DNA from: a virus | Length of the DNA: 34,010 nucleotides | Virus record (IMG/VR): IMGVR_UViG_3300007735_000647 | Span: 1-34,010 of that record | Direction: 5' to 3' (one strand) | In this document: in pieces, positions 1 to 7,450 of the stretch | Layout: each line of letters opens with the position of its first letter | How positions within the stretch are numbered: position 1 is the first letter of the stretch | The notes under the pieces: generated by a model | The model's input: the letters and a program-made list of their open reading frames with translations, nothing else | The model's database searches: none | What the model was told of the DNA's origin: nothing | Position numbers and translations under genes: made by a program

Positions 1-126
1 TTCTATTTAATTTTTCTAGTGTGAATACAATTTGTTTACCAAAAGCCTCCGACATTTTTAATTCAAAGTCTTTACCAAAGGTTGCATTAAGTGCATCGGT
101 AAAGTAATTTGTTTTCTTAATACCAA
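1..126. repeat. Terminal direct repeat, left copy (circular overlap)
   Basis: Bases 1-126 are identical to 33884-34009; the next base differs (A at 127, G at 34010, the last base of the window). The repeat lies inside a coding sequence and has a length typical of a k-mer overlap. The simplest reading is that the molecule is circular or circularly permuted and the overlap comes from assembly, rather than being a true packaged terminal repeat. The unit genome is then 33883 bp. Confidence 0.9.
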
Positions 127-622
127 AACGTTTAATTAAGTAAACTAACTGATTTGTTTGTGCATCTATTAAACTTAATTTTTTCTTTTCCAATCCTATG
201 CCTAAAGCCTTATCTTTTGTTTTTGTTACCGTTGCAATCTTTGCCCTGCCAGATTGTATGTACTGCCTAATACTTGCCCTACCCTCATCACTCATTCCAT
301 AAGTTTTATACTTGTATGGACTTGTAGGTGCGTTCTTAGAACTCTTAACACCTCGTACACCTTCATTAGGGTAATCGTAGTAATCGGGTAATATAATTCG
401 CATTACGTTGCCCTCTATTTCAAACTTTGTTTGGCTCAACAAATTACCACTTGCAACTACTTTTTTATCATTAGCAGACTTACCTAAGTTTAATAAAAAC
501 TGCCTACCATATTCTTCAAATACAGTATTGACAAAAGTAAATTCATCTTTACCTTCGCCAACACTATCAAGAAAGCCACTACCTATTGTACTTTTCTGTA
601 CTGACCCTATGTTGCTCGGCAT
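1..622 (-). CDS. Putative neck / head-tail completion protein (split by the window ends)
   Basis: I translated this frame by hand; it is open from ATG at 622 to base 1 and, on the circle, continues through 33883 to a TAA at 33881-33879, giving 208 residues. The window therefore holds the start but not the stop at this end, and the last 43 codons are repeated at 33879-34010. The segment with YDYPNEGVRG followed by SPYKYK (about residues 81-104) resembles the Tyr/Gly-rich core of HK97 gp10-like neck proteins seen in Bacteroidota siphophages. It lies 54 bp downstream of the 216-residue protein gene and stops 3 bp before the next gene starts on the circle (33875). Role as a virion component is inferred from position between terminase and tail genes. 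Confidence 0.75.
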   Translation of the reverse strand, partial: MPSNIGSVQKSTIGSGFLDSVGEGKDEFTFVNTVFEEYGRQFLLNLGKSANDKKVVASGNLLSQTKFEIEGNVMRIILPDYYDYPNEGVRGVKSSKNAPTSPYKYKTYGMSDEGRASIRQYIQSGRAKIATVTKTKDKALGIGLEKKKLSLIDAQTNQLVYLIKRFGIKKTNYFTDALNATFGKDFELKMSEAFGKQIVFTLEKLNR

Positions 623-676
623 CGTGTTTACCTTTAAATTTTATATATAATAACCCGTTTAAAAATTGTATCACCC

Positions 677-1327
677 CTAATTGCCAAACCTGTTCAAGAG
701 GTATGCCCTCGTATTCAGCGACCATTTTGGCATTGTAAACCCATCCAAAATGCTTTGTAAATTGTTCAACGTCTGTATTACTGCTTCCTTCTCCACTCCC
801 ATCGGTGTCAGCTCTTTCACCAAATAAGGCTGGATAAGTTGCATTGATACTTGATATTGAGTGTAAAAAAAAACCGCTGCGTGATATGCAGCCTCAAAGT
901 TTACACTTTCCATATCGAATGCAATCTCATCGTGTTCCCTATGATAAGGCTTACCCATAAAGGTAACAGGCGTGACAATAGATGCCATTACCTTATGCAA
1001 GTTTTCAACTATGTTAGTACCAAAGGTTAACACCTCTACATACTTACCTGCTGTTATTGGCTTCTTATCTACCTTGTAATTGATACGGTAAAACCTACCG
1101 TTAACCATTACTAATTTTTTAGGCTTACCTTTTAAAAGGTTTTTATCAAATACATAAAACTCCTTTTGAATACGTTGGCATACTCGATTAAACTTAGCCA
1201 TAGGCATAGTTTCAATTTGCTCTGGGGTTTGTCCTGTAATAACACCAACCATCTTAATAGACTTATCAAAGTCGTATTCTTTATTTTGGGCAATAAAGTA
1301 TAATTCTTGGAATTGCTTTATAGTCAT
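677..1327 (-). CDS. Conserved-looking phage protein of unknown function
   Basis: A 216-residue soluble protein that I do not recognise. It has no signal peptide, membrane segment or obvious catalytic motif. The N-terminal 60 residues are helix-rich, with a TPEQIETMPMAKFNRV segment that resembles the short N-terminal domain of small phage tail-assembly or chaperone proteins, but this is only an impression. It sits between the large terminase (33 bp upstream) and the neck-like protein, so it is transcribed with the late genes. The start ATG at 1327 is preceded by an AT box (1332-1344) that is identical to one upstream of the glycosyltransferase at 6309. Confidence 0.7.
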   Translation of the reverse strand: MTIKQFQELYFIAQNKEYDFDKSIKMVGVITGQTPEQIETMPMAKFNRVCQRIQKEFYVFDKNLLKGKPKKLVMVNGRFYRINYKVDKKPITAGKYVEVLTFGTNIVENLHKVMASIVTPVTFMGKPYHREHDEIAFDMESVNFEAAYHAAVFFYTQYQVSMQLIQPYLVKELTPMGVEKEAVIQTLNNLQSILDGFTMPKWSLNTRAYLLNRFGN

Positions 1328-1360
1328 ATAAATATTATATAAAATTTTAGATATTGTAAC

Positions 1361-2533
1361 CTAACCGATAATGTAGTTGCCGTAACCCTTATGTTCAATA
1401 CGGCATTTATTGGCTAGTGCTAAGGCGTTTACGCAGTCATCGTGAAAGCCTTGCGGTGCGGAATACTTTACACCTGTTGATGTAAATACATATTCAAATA
1501 TTTCTAATTCATCTTTAATAACACCTTGCGGAAAACTAATCTCGCCTTTGTGTATTGAAGATGCAAGGCTTTCCATTAGTTGCTGTTTACTTGTTGCAGT
1601 ATATTTAAACCCGTGCATAGAATTAAAGTGCTTTTGTAAATCTTCTACAATAGCATCTCCCACACCAGTGCTATCAATTACAATAGGTTTATTCTTATGG
1701 CATATTGTTATAATACTTTCTTTAGTTTGTAGCCAGTCTTTTTGAAAACGATATACTTCAGTTGTATTGCCTTGCCTATCCATTCCAATTATAACGGTCC
1801 AATCCACAGACTTTGCCAAATCAATACCGTAGTAATCTGTTGGCTGCCTACTAAGTTCTTTTGTACATTTGTTTATGTGTTCACTACCAAAAGGGTTGGC
1901 AGCATTTTCCATTGGGTTAGCCATATACTCCTGCTCAAATACAACGTTTGGTAATTGTATCTTTGCTGCATCTATTTCGGTAGCATCTATGTGTGGGTTG
2001 TCGTAGGTAGTAAATTTAAAGCTCTCCCAATCAGGTTCATCGGACTTCATATAAAGTGAATAAAAGTAATTTTTACCTTTAGGTGTTGATAGGAATATTG
2101 CTTTACCTTTATAATCGGTTAAGGTGGGGCGTATAGAGTTATTCCAGCCATCTTGTAGGTTAGGTATATAACTTGCCTCATCTATAATAACTAAGTGAAA
2201 TTTAAGCCCTCTAAGGGCATCTAAGCGTTCCCCTGTAAAAAAACGTATTGAGCCGCCTGTAATAAAAGTAATTGTTAAATCGCTTTCATTCTTTTTATAA
2301 ATATCTTCGGTAAGTACTTTGCATATCTCTTGAAAGAATATCTTACCTAATTGGTAGGTAGGTGTTAAGTAAGCAACCCTTTTGCCGTTTAACCCATTCT
2401 CAATACTTATGCTTTGACTTATTAAAGATTTACCAAACCTACGTCCGCACATCATAACCCTAAACCGTGCTTTGCTATCTAAAACCGTACGTTGTGCATT
2501 GTGAGGCTCTGGCAATTTAATCTCTATTACCAT
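1361..2533 (-). CDS. terL: Terminase large subunit
   Basis: This 390-residue protein is the DNA-packaging motor. Residues 29-37 (CGRRFGKSL) form the adapted Walker A loop and residues 114-120 (LVIIDEA) the Walker B with catalytic Glu. A coupling motif, FLSTPKG, follows. The C-terminal half has the acidic pattern of the RNase H-like nuclease: an Asp in YYGIDLAKSVDW, an Asp in IVIDSTGVGD and the pair in FHDDCVNALA. Length is slightly short but both domains are complete. It overlaps the small subunit gene by 17 bp, as is usual for translationally coupled terminase pairs. Cutting of concatemers at the portal is the established role of this family; cos or pac mode cannot be told from the sequence alone. 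Confidence 0.95.
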   Translation of the reverse strand: MVIEIKLPEPHNAQRTVLDSKARFRVMMCGRRFGKSLISQSISIENGLNGKRVAYLTPTYQLGKIFFQEICKVLTEDIYKKNESDLTITFITGGSIRFFTGERLDALRGLKFHLVIIDEASYIPNLQDGWNNSIRPTLTDYKGKAIFLSTPKGKNYFYSLYMKSDEPDWESFKFTTYDNPHIDATEIDAAKIQLPNVVFEQEYMANPMENAANPFGSEHINKCTKELSRQPTDYYGIDLAKSVDWTVIIGMDRQGNTTEVYRFQKDWLQTKESIITICHKNKPIVIDSTGVGDAIVEDLQKHFNSMHGFKYTATSKQQLMESLASSIHKGEISFPQGVIKDELEIFEYVFTSTGVKYSAPQGFHDDCVNALALANKCRIEHKGYGNYIIG

Positions 2534-2888
2534 AAGTTATTTTTATCTCACTTACCGTTTCGCTTTCAATCTGTATCATATCAGTTGACTTGCCGTGTGT
2601 TCTATTAAGCAAAGTATCTATTGAATAAAGGCTGCCCTTTTCGAGTGAACGCTTTAAAGCTGCTGCAATAGTTTTTTCTAGTATTGTAGCGTTTGGGTTT
2701 TCAAAGATAGTTTTAAGCTCAACTATATTCATAGCTAACATTGCATTGATAGTTGTAGCCGCTTCTGCTTTAGTGTACCCAATCATTTTTAATTGTGTAG
2801 CTAACTTGCGTGGCTGACCTTTAGGGTTTCCGCTTTGCCCTTTAACAAAAGGCTTAGGTGCTAATTTATTTCCTTTTTGAAATGGCAT
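2517..2888 (-). CDS. terS: Terminase small subunit-like protein (DUF5681-like start)
   Basis: This 123-residue protein begins with a basic, Gly/Pro-rich segment (FVKGQSGNPKGQPRK, about residues 14-28) typical of DUF5681-type phage proteins encoded next to large terminases. A mostly helical body follows, with an AAALKRSLEKGSLYSIDTLL segment. It would bind phage DNA and recruit the large subunit. Position is the strongest evidence: it ends inside the start of terL and begins inside the end of the ParB-methyltransferase gene (23-bp overlap). No separate DNA-binding residues can be assigned with certainty. Confidence 0.8.
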   Translation of the reverse strand: MPFQKGNKLAPKPFVKGQSGNPKGQPRKLATQLKMIGYTKAEAATTINAMLAMNIVELKTIFENPNATILEKTIAAALKRSLEKGSLYSIDTLLNRTHGKSTDMIQIESETVSEIKITYGNRD

Positions 2889-4011
2889 TACCGTTCTTTT
2901 TAATTATTAATGTAGGGTCTAATTTAATCATTCTATCTATTATCACTTGGCAGTATTTAGGGTCTAATTCCATTCCATAACATTTTCGTTTTGTATTATG
3001 ACTTGCAACCATTGTAGTACCAGAACCTAAAAATAAATCTAAAATATTATCTTTTGCTTTGTAATTAGTAAATGACCATTCTACTAAAGCAATTGGTTTT
3101 TGTGTTGGATGTACTCTTTTTTCGCCCATCTCACTACCTTTTATCATTCCGTGCCATTGATGTCTAAATACATCTACTTTAACTCCTTTATTTACAAAAG
3201 CTAATTCTGCACCACTAAAAGTATCTCCTTCTTTTTGCTTATCCCAAACCAACCAACCAAATCCATTAGGCAAACAAGATGAATAATAATTGGCTCCCCA
3301 AAATATCATTGTTGCATCGCTAAATAAAGATTGACACAAATTAAAAGCATCTATTGCAACAGTAACATCATTATCTCCTAATATTTCGCCAAAATTATTT
3401 TCTTTAGCATTACCTTTTATTCCTTTACCACTATGTGAGATTCCATAGGGAGGGTCTGTAAATACCATATCAATCTTTTGTCCATTCATTAACTTTGCCA
3501 CTTGGTCGCTATCTGTACTATCCCCACAAAGCAATCTATGTTCTCCTATTTCAAATAAATCACCTAATACAATATCAGTTTCGCTTCCACCGTCAGGCAC
3601 CGAAAAGTCATCTTCCTCAGCCTCTATTACTTCCGGATCAAAGTTTGGTATATCCAATCCCCAATCGGTTAATAATTGTGCATCCCAATCATTAGCCAAA
3701 TCATCCCAATCCCATTCTCCAAAACCTACATTATCTTTAATCAAAAATTGTGCCTTTTGTTCTTCAGTCCAATCGTCTGCTAGTAAAATAGGCAGCTCCT
3801 TTAACCCTACTTCCTTAGCCGCTTTAAGCCTCATATTGCCACCCAATACAACTAGCTTACCATCTGTATCGGTAAAGCAAATTAAAGGTCGCTTCTCTAA
3901 CATTTGCGGAAATTCCTTAATTGACTTTACTAATTTAGCAAACTTGTCATCCTTGATAATTCTAGGGTTCTTTGGGTTTGTCTTAATGTCTGCAATAAGT
4001 TTGTAAATCAT
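2866..4011 (-). CDS. ParB-like domain fused to DNA (adenine-N6 or cytosine-N4) methyltransferase
   Basis: A 381-residue two-domain protein. Residues 1-120 form a ParB/Srx-like domain, with GGNMRLKAAKEVG at 57-69 in place of the usual GxxRxxA box. Residues 150-365 form an S-adenosylmethionine-dependent methyltransferase. The catalytic DPPY is at 186-189 and the cofactor loop DLFLGSGTT at 325-333, so the order (catalytic motif first) is that of the beta class. No restriction endonuclease is encoded nearby, so it is an orphan enzyme. It sits directly upstream of the terminase small subunit, suggesting that DNA is modified just before or during packaging; this is inference. The gene starts one base inside the stop of the upstream glycosyltransferase gene. 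Confidence 0.93.
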   Translation of the reverse strand: MIYKLIADIKTNPKNPRIIKDDKFAKLVKSIKEFPQMLEKRPLICFTDTDGKLVVLGGNMRLKAAKEVGLKELPILLADDWTEEQKAQFLIKDNVGFGEWDWDDLANDWDAQLLTDWGLDIPNFDPEVIEAEEDDFSVPDGGSETDIVLGDLFEIGEHRLLCGDSTDSDQVAKLMNGQKIDMVFTDPPYGISHSGKGIKGNAKENNFGEILGDNDVTVAIDAFNLCQSLFSDATMIFWGANYYSSCLPNGFGWLVWDKQKEGDTFSGAELAFVNKGVKVDVFRHQWHGMIKGSEMGEKRVHPTQKPIALVEWSFTNYKAKDNILDLFLGSGTTMVASHNTKRKCYGMELDPKYCQVIIDRMIKLDPTLIIKKNGNAISKRK

Positions 4012-4619
4012 TATGCTTTATTTTTTTTTATGTAAGTATCTTTTGTTCCATTCATATATCCCTCAACATCTTTTATGTGTTGGTTATGGTATTTCTCAAC
4101 TAAGGCTGCTTTATCCCAACCGTATTCGTTGCCAGAAGCGTGGTCGCCTATATGTAGTGCAAGGCAATCCATAACGTAATAAGTTTTTAAACCTTTAACG
4201 TAACAGCGTTGGCAGTAGTCCAAATCTATTGGACCGTAAGGAAACATACTCTCGTTAAAGTAACCAATCTTTTCAATCGTTTCTCTGCTTATTAACCAAT
4301 TAGATATAACAACTTCGTTTTGTATTTCAGTTCTATTGTGGTCAAGGGAACTAGCAACTATCCCTGCGTTTGGATATGTTGTTAATGCTTGTACTTTTTT
4401 AAACAACCAATCTTTAGGCTCTATTATATCATTAGCCAAAAAGCCTATTGCATCAAAATCATTCTGCATCATATATTCTATGCCTTCGTTTAATGCGTTG
4501 GCAATACCCTCTGTATTTATATTTACATAGGTTGCATCGTACCCTGCCTTTAATTCGTTATCGATTAAAATGTTGTAAGGTCTATCCCCGTAAATTAGTT
4601 GACAAACTAATACTTTCAT
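4011..4619 (-). CDS. GT-A (family 2-like) glycosyltransferase
   Basis: This 202-residue protein has the features of a single-domain GT-A glycosyltransferase. Residues 1-60 give the nucleotide-binding beta-alpha start. A FDAIGFLANDIIEP segment holds an xND motif in the place of the metal-binding DXD. A late GPIDLDYCQRCYVKGL segment matches the acceptor-side (E/D)DxDYCxR motif common in family 2 enzymes, and LALHIGDHASG carries the conserved His. It overlaps the acyltransferase gene by 4 bp and the ParB-methyltransferase gene by 1 bp, so it is tightly coupled. A surface or virion glycan is the likely target; the donor and acceptor are unknown. Confidence 0.8.
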   Translation of the reverse strand: MKVLVCQLIYGDRPYNILIDNELKAGYDATYVNINTEGIANALNEGIEYMMQNDFDAIGFLANDIIEPKDWLFKKVQALTTYPNAGIVASSLDHNRTEIQNEVVISNWLISRETIEKIGYFNESMFPYGPIDLDYCQRCYVKGLKTYYVMDCLALHIGDHASGNEYGWDKAALVEKYHNQHIKDVEGYMNGTKDTYIKKNKA

Positions 4620-5125
4620 AATATAATATTTTCGCCTATGTCCTTTGCAGGGACACCAGCATATTTACGATATGGGTTTAATTCAGTTTTCTTACCTATA
4701 AAGGCACTAGCACCAATCATACATCCTTCTGGTATTGTTACCTTTTGATGTATAACAGCATTAAGTCCAATATTACAATGTTTACCAATTACTGAATGCC
4801 CACCAATTTTAGCACCACAAGATATAGTAACATTTTCTCCTATAATAGCATCGTGTCCAACGTGCGAATGTTTCATTAGATAAGAGTTTTGCCCTATAAT
4901 TGTTTTATGTACTGCACCGCTGTCAATAGTAACTAAGCCTGTTAGCCTTACATTATCGCAAATTAATACACCCATATCATTATCCTCTTTGCCTTTCCAT
5001 TCCGCAGGGTAGCCAATAATACATAACGGTCCGATGTAGCAATTATTACCTATTGTTACGTTTGGTCCTATTACTGCCGTTGGATGTATAAAATATTGAT
5101 TAGCACCTGTTTGTTTTTTTATCAT
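4616..5125 (-). CDS. Left-handed beta-helix acyltransferase (hexapeptide repeat, LpxA/sugar O-acyltransferase-like)
   Basis: This 169-residue protein is built almost entirely of hexapeptide repeats, [I/V]Gxxxx, from IGPNVTIGNNCYIG at about 20 to VIGKHCNIGLNAVI at about 120. These fold into a left-handed beta helix. A His-containing loop, HSHVGHDAIIG, resembles the catalytic region of LpxA-type O-acyltransferases, and the C-terminal YAGVPAKDIGENI is the usual cap of sugar O-acetyltransferases (PAK motif). It is flanked by two glycosyltransferases, so a role in decorating a sugar with an acyl group is the most likely inference. The gene overlaps its upstream neighbour by 26 bp and its downstream neighbour by 4 bp. 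Confidence 0.88.
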   Translation of the reverse strand: MIKKQTGANQYFIHPTAVIGPNVTIGNNCYIGPLCIIGYPAEWKGKEDNDMGVLICDNVRLTGLVTIDSGAVHKTIIGQNSYLMKHSHVGHDAIIGENVTISCGAKIGGHSVIGKHCNIGLNAVIHQKVTIPEGCMIGASAFIGKKTELNPYRKYAGVPAKDIGENIIL

Positions 5126-5375
5126 ACCATCTATAAATTAAATCTAAAAATTCCGCTACACAAATAGGGCAGCTCATTGAATAAGTATAGTAAGGGTCTT
5201 TTAAAGCCCTGTAAGCCGTTAACAATTCTAATTGTATGGGGTGGTGAAAGTTAACTAACTCCCCTGCCTTATTAAATAATTCGTAAATATGCCTATGTTC
5301 AGCAAATACTTTTAAATGCTGCTCTCCTTCCTTCGTTAATTTTTTCGATACTATATTTTTCTTTTGCCCACTCAT
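5100..5375 (-). CDS. Small protein with CPIC motif, unknown function
   Basis: A 91-residue protein that I do not recognise. A CxxC pair (SCPICVAEFLDLIYRWYDKK, near residue 70) and a terminal Cys could bind metal. The first half is basic and helical. It lies within the glycan gene run and overlaps the upstream glycosyltransferase gene by 77 bp and the acyltransferase by 26 bp. The long upstream overlap is unusual; a later non-ATG start is possible, but ATG at 5375 is the only upstream ATG in frame. Confidence 0.6.
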   Translation of the reverse strand: MSGQKKNIVSKKLTKEGEQHLKVFAEHRHIYELFNKAGELVNFHHPIQLELLTAYRALKDPYYTYSMSCPICVAEFLDLIYRWYDKKTNRC

Positions 5376-6309
5376 AAAGTTTATTGCCTAATTCTACCCT
5401 AGCATTGGGGTTATTTATTAAATAATTAAGATGCGTAAACCAATCCTTTTGGCTGTTTACCCATAAAACTGGGCAATCCTTTTCAACGTTATAAGGTTGC
5501 ACATTAGATACTATGCAAGGTACTCTTTTACTTGCAGCTTCTAATATTTTTAAATTGCTTTTGCAAGAGTGCCATTCGCTATCTTCTAAAGGTATAACCA
5601 TTATGTCAGCGTGTTCGTACATTTGCATATAGTTTATCGGCTTTGTACCGTGTAGCTTTATGTAAGGTAATTGCCCACCACAAGTAAAATAAGAAAACAT
5701 CCTATCCCATATTGATTTGCTATATTCATCAGTATCAGTAAAACCACCTATAACCATTTGTATTTTATCTGCATACATTTTTAGTTTAGTTATCGGACCT
5801 TTAAGCAATCGTAAATCTTCTTCGTGTGTAACACCACCACACCAAAATATTCTAATTCTTTCCGAAGTTCTTTTATCTTCTATGTATTGATTACGCCCAA
5901 AAGGAATAGCGTTTGGAAATATTAGTACATTATTATTAAATTCTCTAGCTTTAACAGCAAGTGCCTCGTTAGTTACGGTAACTAAGTCAGCCGTTGCAAT
6001 ATTGTTTTCTATTCTTTTACCAAAAGTTTCATAGTGTCCGTAGTTGATATGGTTAGGTGGTAGCTTCCAATAGTCATCAATATCCATTACCACTTTGCAT
6101 TTTAAAATATTCCTTGCCTCTTGCCATTTGCTATCAAAAGTGCTTAGTCTATTGTAAAGTAATACATCCCAACCGTCTGTCTTATCAGGTGTAATTAAAT
6201 TAGTAACGTACCCTTTAATATCCTGCATAAAGCCTAAAGGTAGTAATACCCTATGATAACCACATCCGCTATTCTGGTCTGTCATACCAATAACATTAAG
6301 CACACCCAT
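5299..6309 (-). CDS. GT-B glycosyltransferase (family 4-like)
   Basis: This 336-residue protein has a two-lobed GT-B layout. The N-terminal lobe begins with the GxGYHRVLLP acceptor loop (about residues 15-24). A VVMDIDDYWKLPP segment follows at about 94-106, typical of phage family 4-like enzymes. In the C-terminal lobe, IRIFWCGGVTHEEDLRLL opens the donor-binding domain, and HSCKSNLKILEAASKRVPCI corresponds to the EX7E-region helix that binds the nucleotide sugar. No membrane segment is present, so it acts in the cytoplasm. It heads the glycan gene run (glycosyltransferase, CPIC protein, acyltransferase, second glycosyltransferase). Its start is preceded by an AT box (6313-6325). Confidence 0.87.
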   Translation of the reverse strand: MGVLNVIGMTDQNSGCGYHRVLLPLGFMQDIKGYVTNLITPDKTDGWDVLLYNRLSTFDSKWQEARNILKCKVVMDIDDYWKLPPNHINYGHYETFGKRIENNIATADLVTVTNEALAVKAREFNNNVLIFPNAIPFGRNQYIEDKRTSERIRIFWCGGVTHEEDLRLLKGPITKLKMYADKIQMVIGGFTDTDEYSKSIWDRMFSYFTCGGQLPYIKLHGTKPINYMQMYEHADIMVIPLEDSEWHSCKSNLKILEAASKRVPCIVSNVQPYNVEKDCPVLWVNSQKDWFTHLNYLINNPNARVELGNKLYEWAKEKYSIEKINEGRRAAFKSIC

Positions 6310-6337
6310 AATATATTATATAAAAATTAATTATTTG

Positions 6338-6577
6338 TTATTGAACTTTAGCACCGATAAACCCTGCTGCAAATATTACTGCAAAAAATTGTGCTATCTC
6401 TATTGGTAAAAAATAAAAGACAATAGCCAACCAAACGCTAAAGCATTGAACACAATCAAAAGGTTTTATTCTTTTAACGGGGTCTAACTTTAGTACCCTT
6501 TTTATTCTCATTGGAGCTTGTAATACATTTACAAAATAGTATGCAGTACAAAACCCTGCTATTGAAATAGTAAGCAT
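6338..6577 (-). CDS. Small inner-membrane protein, DUF1360-like
   Basis: A 79-residue protein with two or three predicted membrane segments (about residues 2-20, 45-58 and 60-75). Between the first two is a loop with KPFDCVQCFSVWLA, which matches the CxxCxSxW signature of DUF1360 membrane proteins (known mainly from Gram-positive bacteria and some phages). The Cys pair may bind metal or take part in disulfide chemistry, but the function of the family is unknown to me. It overlaps the sigma-like gene upstream by 19 bp and precedes the glycosyltransferase by 28 bp, so it belongs to the same late transcript. Confidence 0.65.
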   Translation of the reverse strand: MLTISIAGFCTAYYFVNVLQAPMRIKRVLKLDPVKRIKPFDCVQCFSVWLAIVFYFLPIEIAQFFAVIFAAGFIGAKVQ

Positions 6578-7071
6578 TTTAAATCTTTTTTAACTTTAGC
6601 AATAATGTTACAAGTGTGATTAACTGGTATTCCGTAGTATCGTGCAACTGAACGACAGCTACCTAATTCAATAAATTTATTAAACAATAGCATCTCGTGG
6701 TAATCGTGTTGGTCTTTATTTTTATTGTCAAGATGCGTTTTAGCTACATCTGCAAACTTAATAGGTATTGACGGTGCAGGTTGTGTTGCCCTAAGGTACT
6801 CGACTGCTTTTGTTAAATCACTTTTTTTGTATTTGTAATAAAAAGGGCTTGTGGTTGATGTAGCCATTAACCAACATACTTTAATAGCGTATCGTAAAAG
6901 ATTATCCCCTGCAAATAGTGCTGCTATTTTTTCGCAGGGTTGTTCAAGTAAAGATATTGCAACCTCTTGTCTAAGGTCATCTCTTATGGTTTCGGGTTTT
7001 ATTTTAGATATTAATTTTAGCAGGTCTGGATGGCTATATACATCTTCGATGTACTTATTGCAATCTCCCAT
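6559..7071 (-). CDS. Sigma-70-like / late transcription regulator candidate
   Basis: This 170-residue protein resembles the small sigma-like proteins found in many Bacteroidota phages. Residues 30-70 (DDLRQEVAISLLEQ and following) look like a shortened region 2. Residues about 130-165 (FNKFIELGSCRSVARYYGIPVNHTCNIIAKVKKDL) look like a region-4 helix-turn-helix. Identification is from pattern only; conserved sigma residues are weak. It is the first gene after the repeat-rich 375-bp region and the first gene of the long leftward late operon, which fits a regulator that switches on packaging and virion genes. A DNA-binding protein of another kind remains possible. Confidence 0.6.
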   Translation of the reverse strand: MGDCNKYIEDVYSHPDLLKLISKIKPETIRDDLRQEVAISLLEQPCEKIAALFAGDNLLRYAIKVCWLMATSTTSPFYYKYKKSDLTKAVEYLRATQPAPSIPIKFADVAKTHLDNKNKDQHDYHEMLLFNKFIELGSCRSVARYYGIPVNHTCNIIAKVKKDLKCLLFQ

Positions 7072-7110
7072 TATATAAGTATTTTAACAAATGTAATATT
7101 ATTTTTCATA

Positions 7111-7118
7111 CAAAAGTA
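7111..7118 (-). promoter_or_regulatory. Candidate late-operon promoter, -7 element TACTTTTG
   Basis: On the minus strand this reads TACTTTTG, matching the Bacteroidota TAnnTTTG -7 element, about 40 bp upstream of the sigma-like gene start at 7071. No good TTTG is found at the usual 19-bp spacing, so the match is partial. Confidence 0.4.
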
Positions 7119-7149
7119 TATTTATTTTTTTAATGTAAAAAACCAACTT

Positions 7150-7181
7150 ACACAAGATACACAAAAGTTACACTGTTTTAC
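7150..7181. repeat. Duplicated module, copy 1
   Basis: Contains ACACAAGATACAC (7150-7162) followed, after six bases, by TTACACTGTTTT (7168-7179). The same two blocks occur in the same order at 7213-7240. The join also creates an inverted copy of the 15-bp motif (7159-7173). Confidence 0.8.
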
Positions 7182-7212
7182 TTTTTATAACTATTTGATA
7201 ATCAGCAAAGAT

Positions 7213-7242
7213 ACACAAGATACACTACTTACACTGTTTTTT
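7213..7242. repeat. Duplicated module, copy 2
   Basis: Same two blocks as copy 1 (ACACAAGATACAC at 7213-7225, TTACACTGTTTT at 7229-7240) with a shorter spacer (3 instead of 5 bases). An inverted, nearly matching arm lies at 7303-7318 (centre CACTACTTACA against TGTAAGTAGTG). Confidence 0.8.
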
Positions 7243-7349
7243 GCTTTGCGTCCCCTTTATTTAAGTAAATATATATAGATATATATATTTATACTCTATA
7301 GAGATACACTGTAAGTAGTGCAACTCCACGCTAGTAGGGCATCTACGTA

Positions 7350-7385
7350 GTGTAACTTTAGTGTTTCTTGGTGTAACTTTGGTGT
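7350..7385 (+). repeat. Tandem 15-bp motif GTGTAACTTTNGTGT
   Basis: Two copies on the plus strand at 7350-7364 and 7371-7385, starts 21 bp apart (two helical turns), and a third inverted copy at 7159-7173. Regular spacing suggests a protein-binding site. Confidence 0.7.
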
Positions 7386-7426
7386 ATTTTGCCGTAAAAA
7401 TTGTAAAAGTTGACTTGACTTTGCAC

Positions 7427-7450
7427 AAAAAAACCTGCAAAAGCAGGTTA
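7427..7450 (-). terminator. Rho-independent terminator after the primase-helicase gene
   Basis: On the minus strand the hairpin AACCTGC-TTTT-GCAGGTT is followed directly by a run of T. The stem overlaps the stop codon of the 741-residue protein. It separates the replication transcript from the late operon. Confidence 0.85.

Larger units (their letters stand above)
7072..7447. promoter_or_regulatory. Repeat-rich non-coding region upstream of the late operon (putative replication origin or operator array)
   Basis: This is the longest gene-free stretch (about 375 bp). It holds a duplicated 30-bp module (7150-7181 and 7213-7242), three copies of a 15-bp motif, a widely spaced inverted repeat (7222-7237 with 7303-7318) and very AT-rich tracts (7100-7140, 7258-7300). 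It lies between the primase-helicase and the first late gene. Iteron-like repeats beside AT-rich DNA and a primase-helicase suggest an origin; the position before the late operon equally suggests binding sites for a regulator. I see no convincing gene here. Confidence 0.6.

Noticed and set aside
408-650. 80-codon plus-strand ORF at the left end
   Set aside because: It is the complement of the neck-like gene, which is open on the minus strand through the circular junction and fits the operon.
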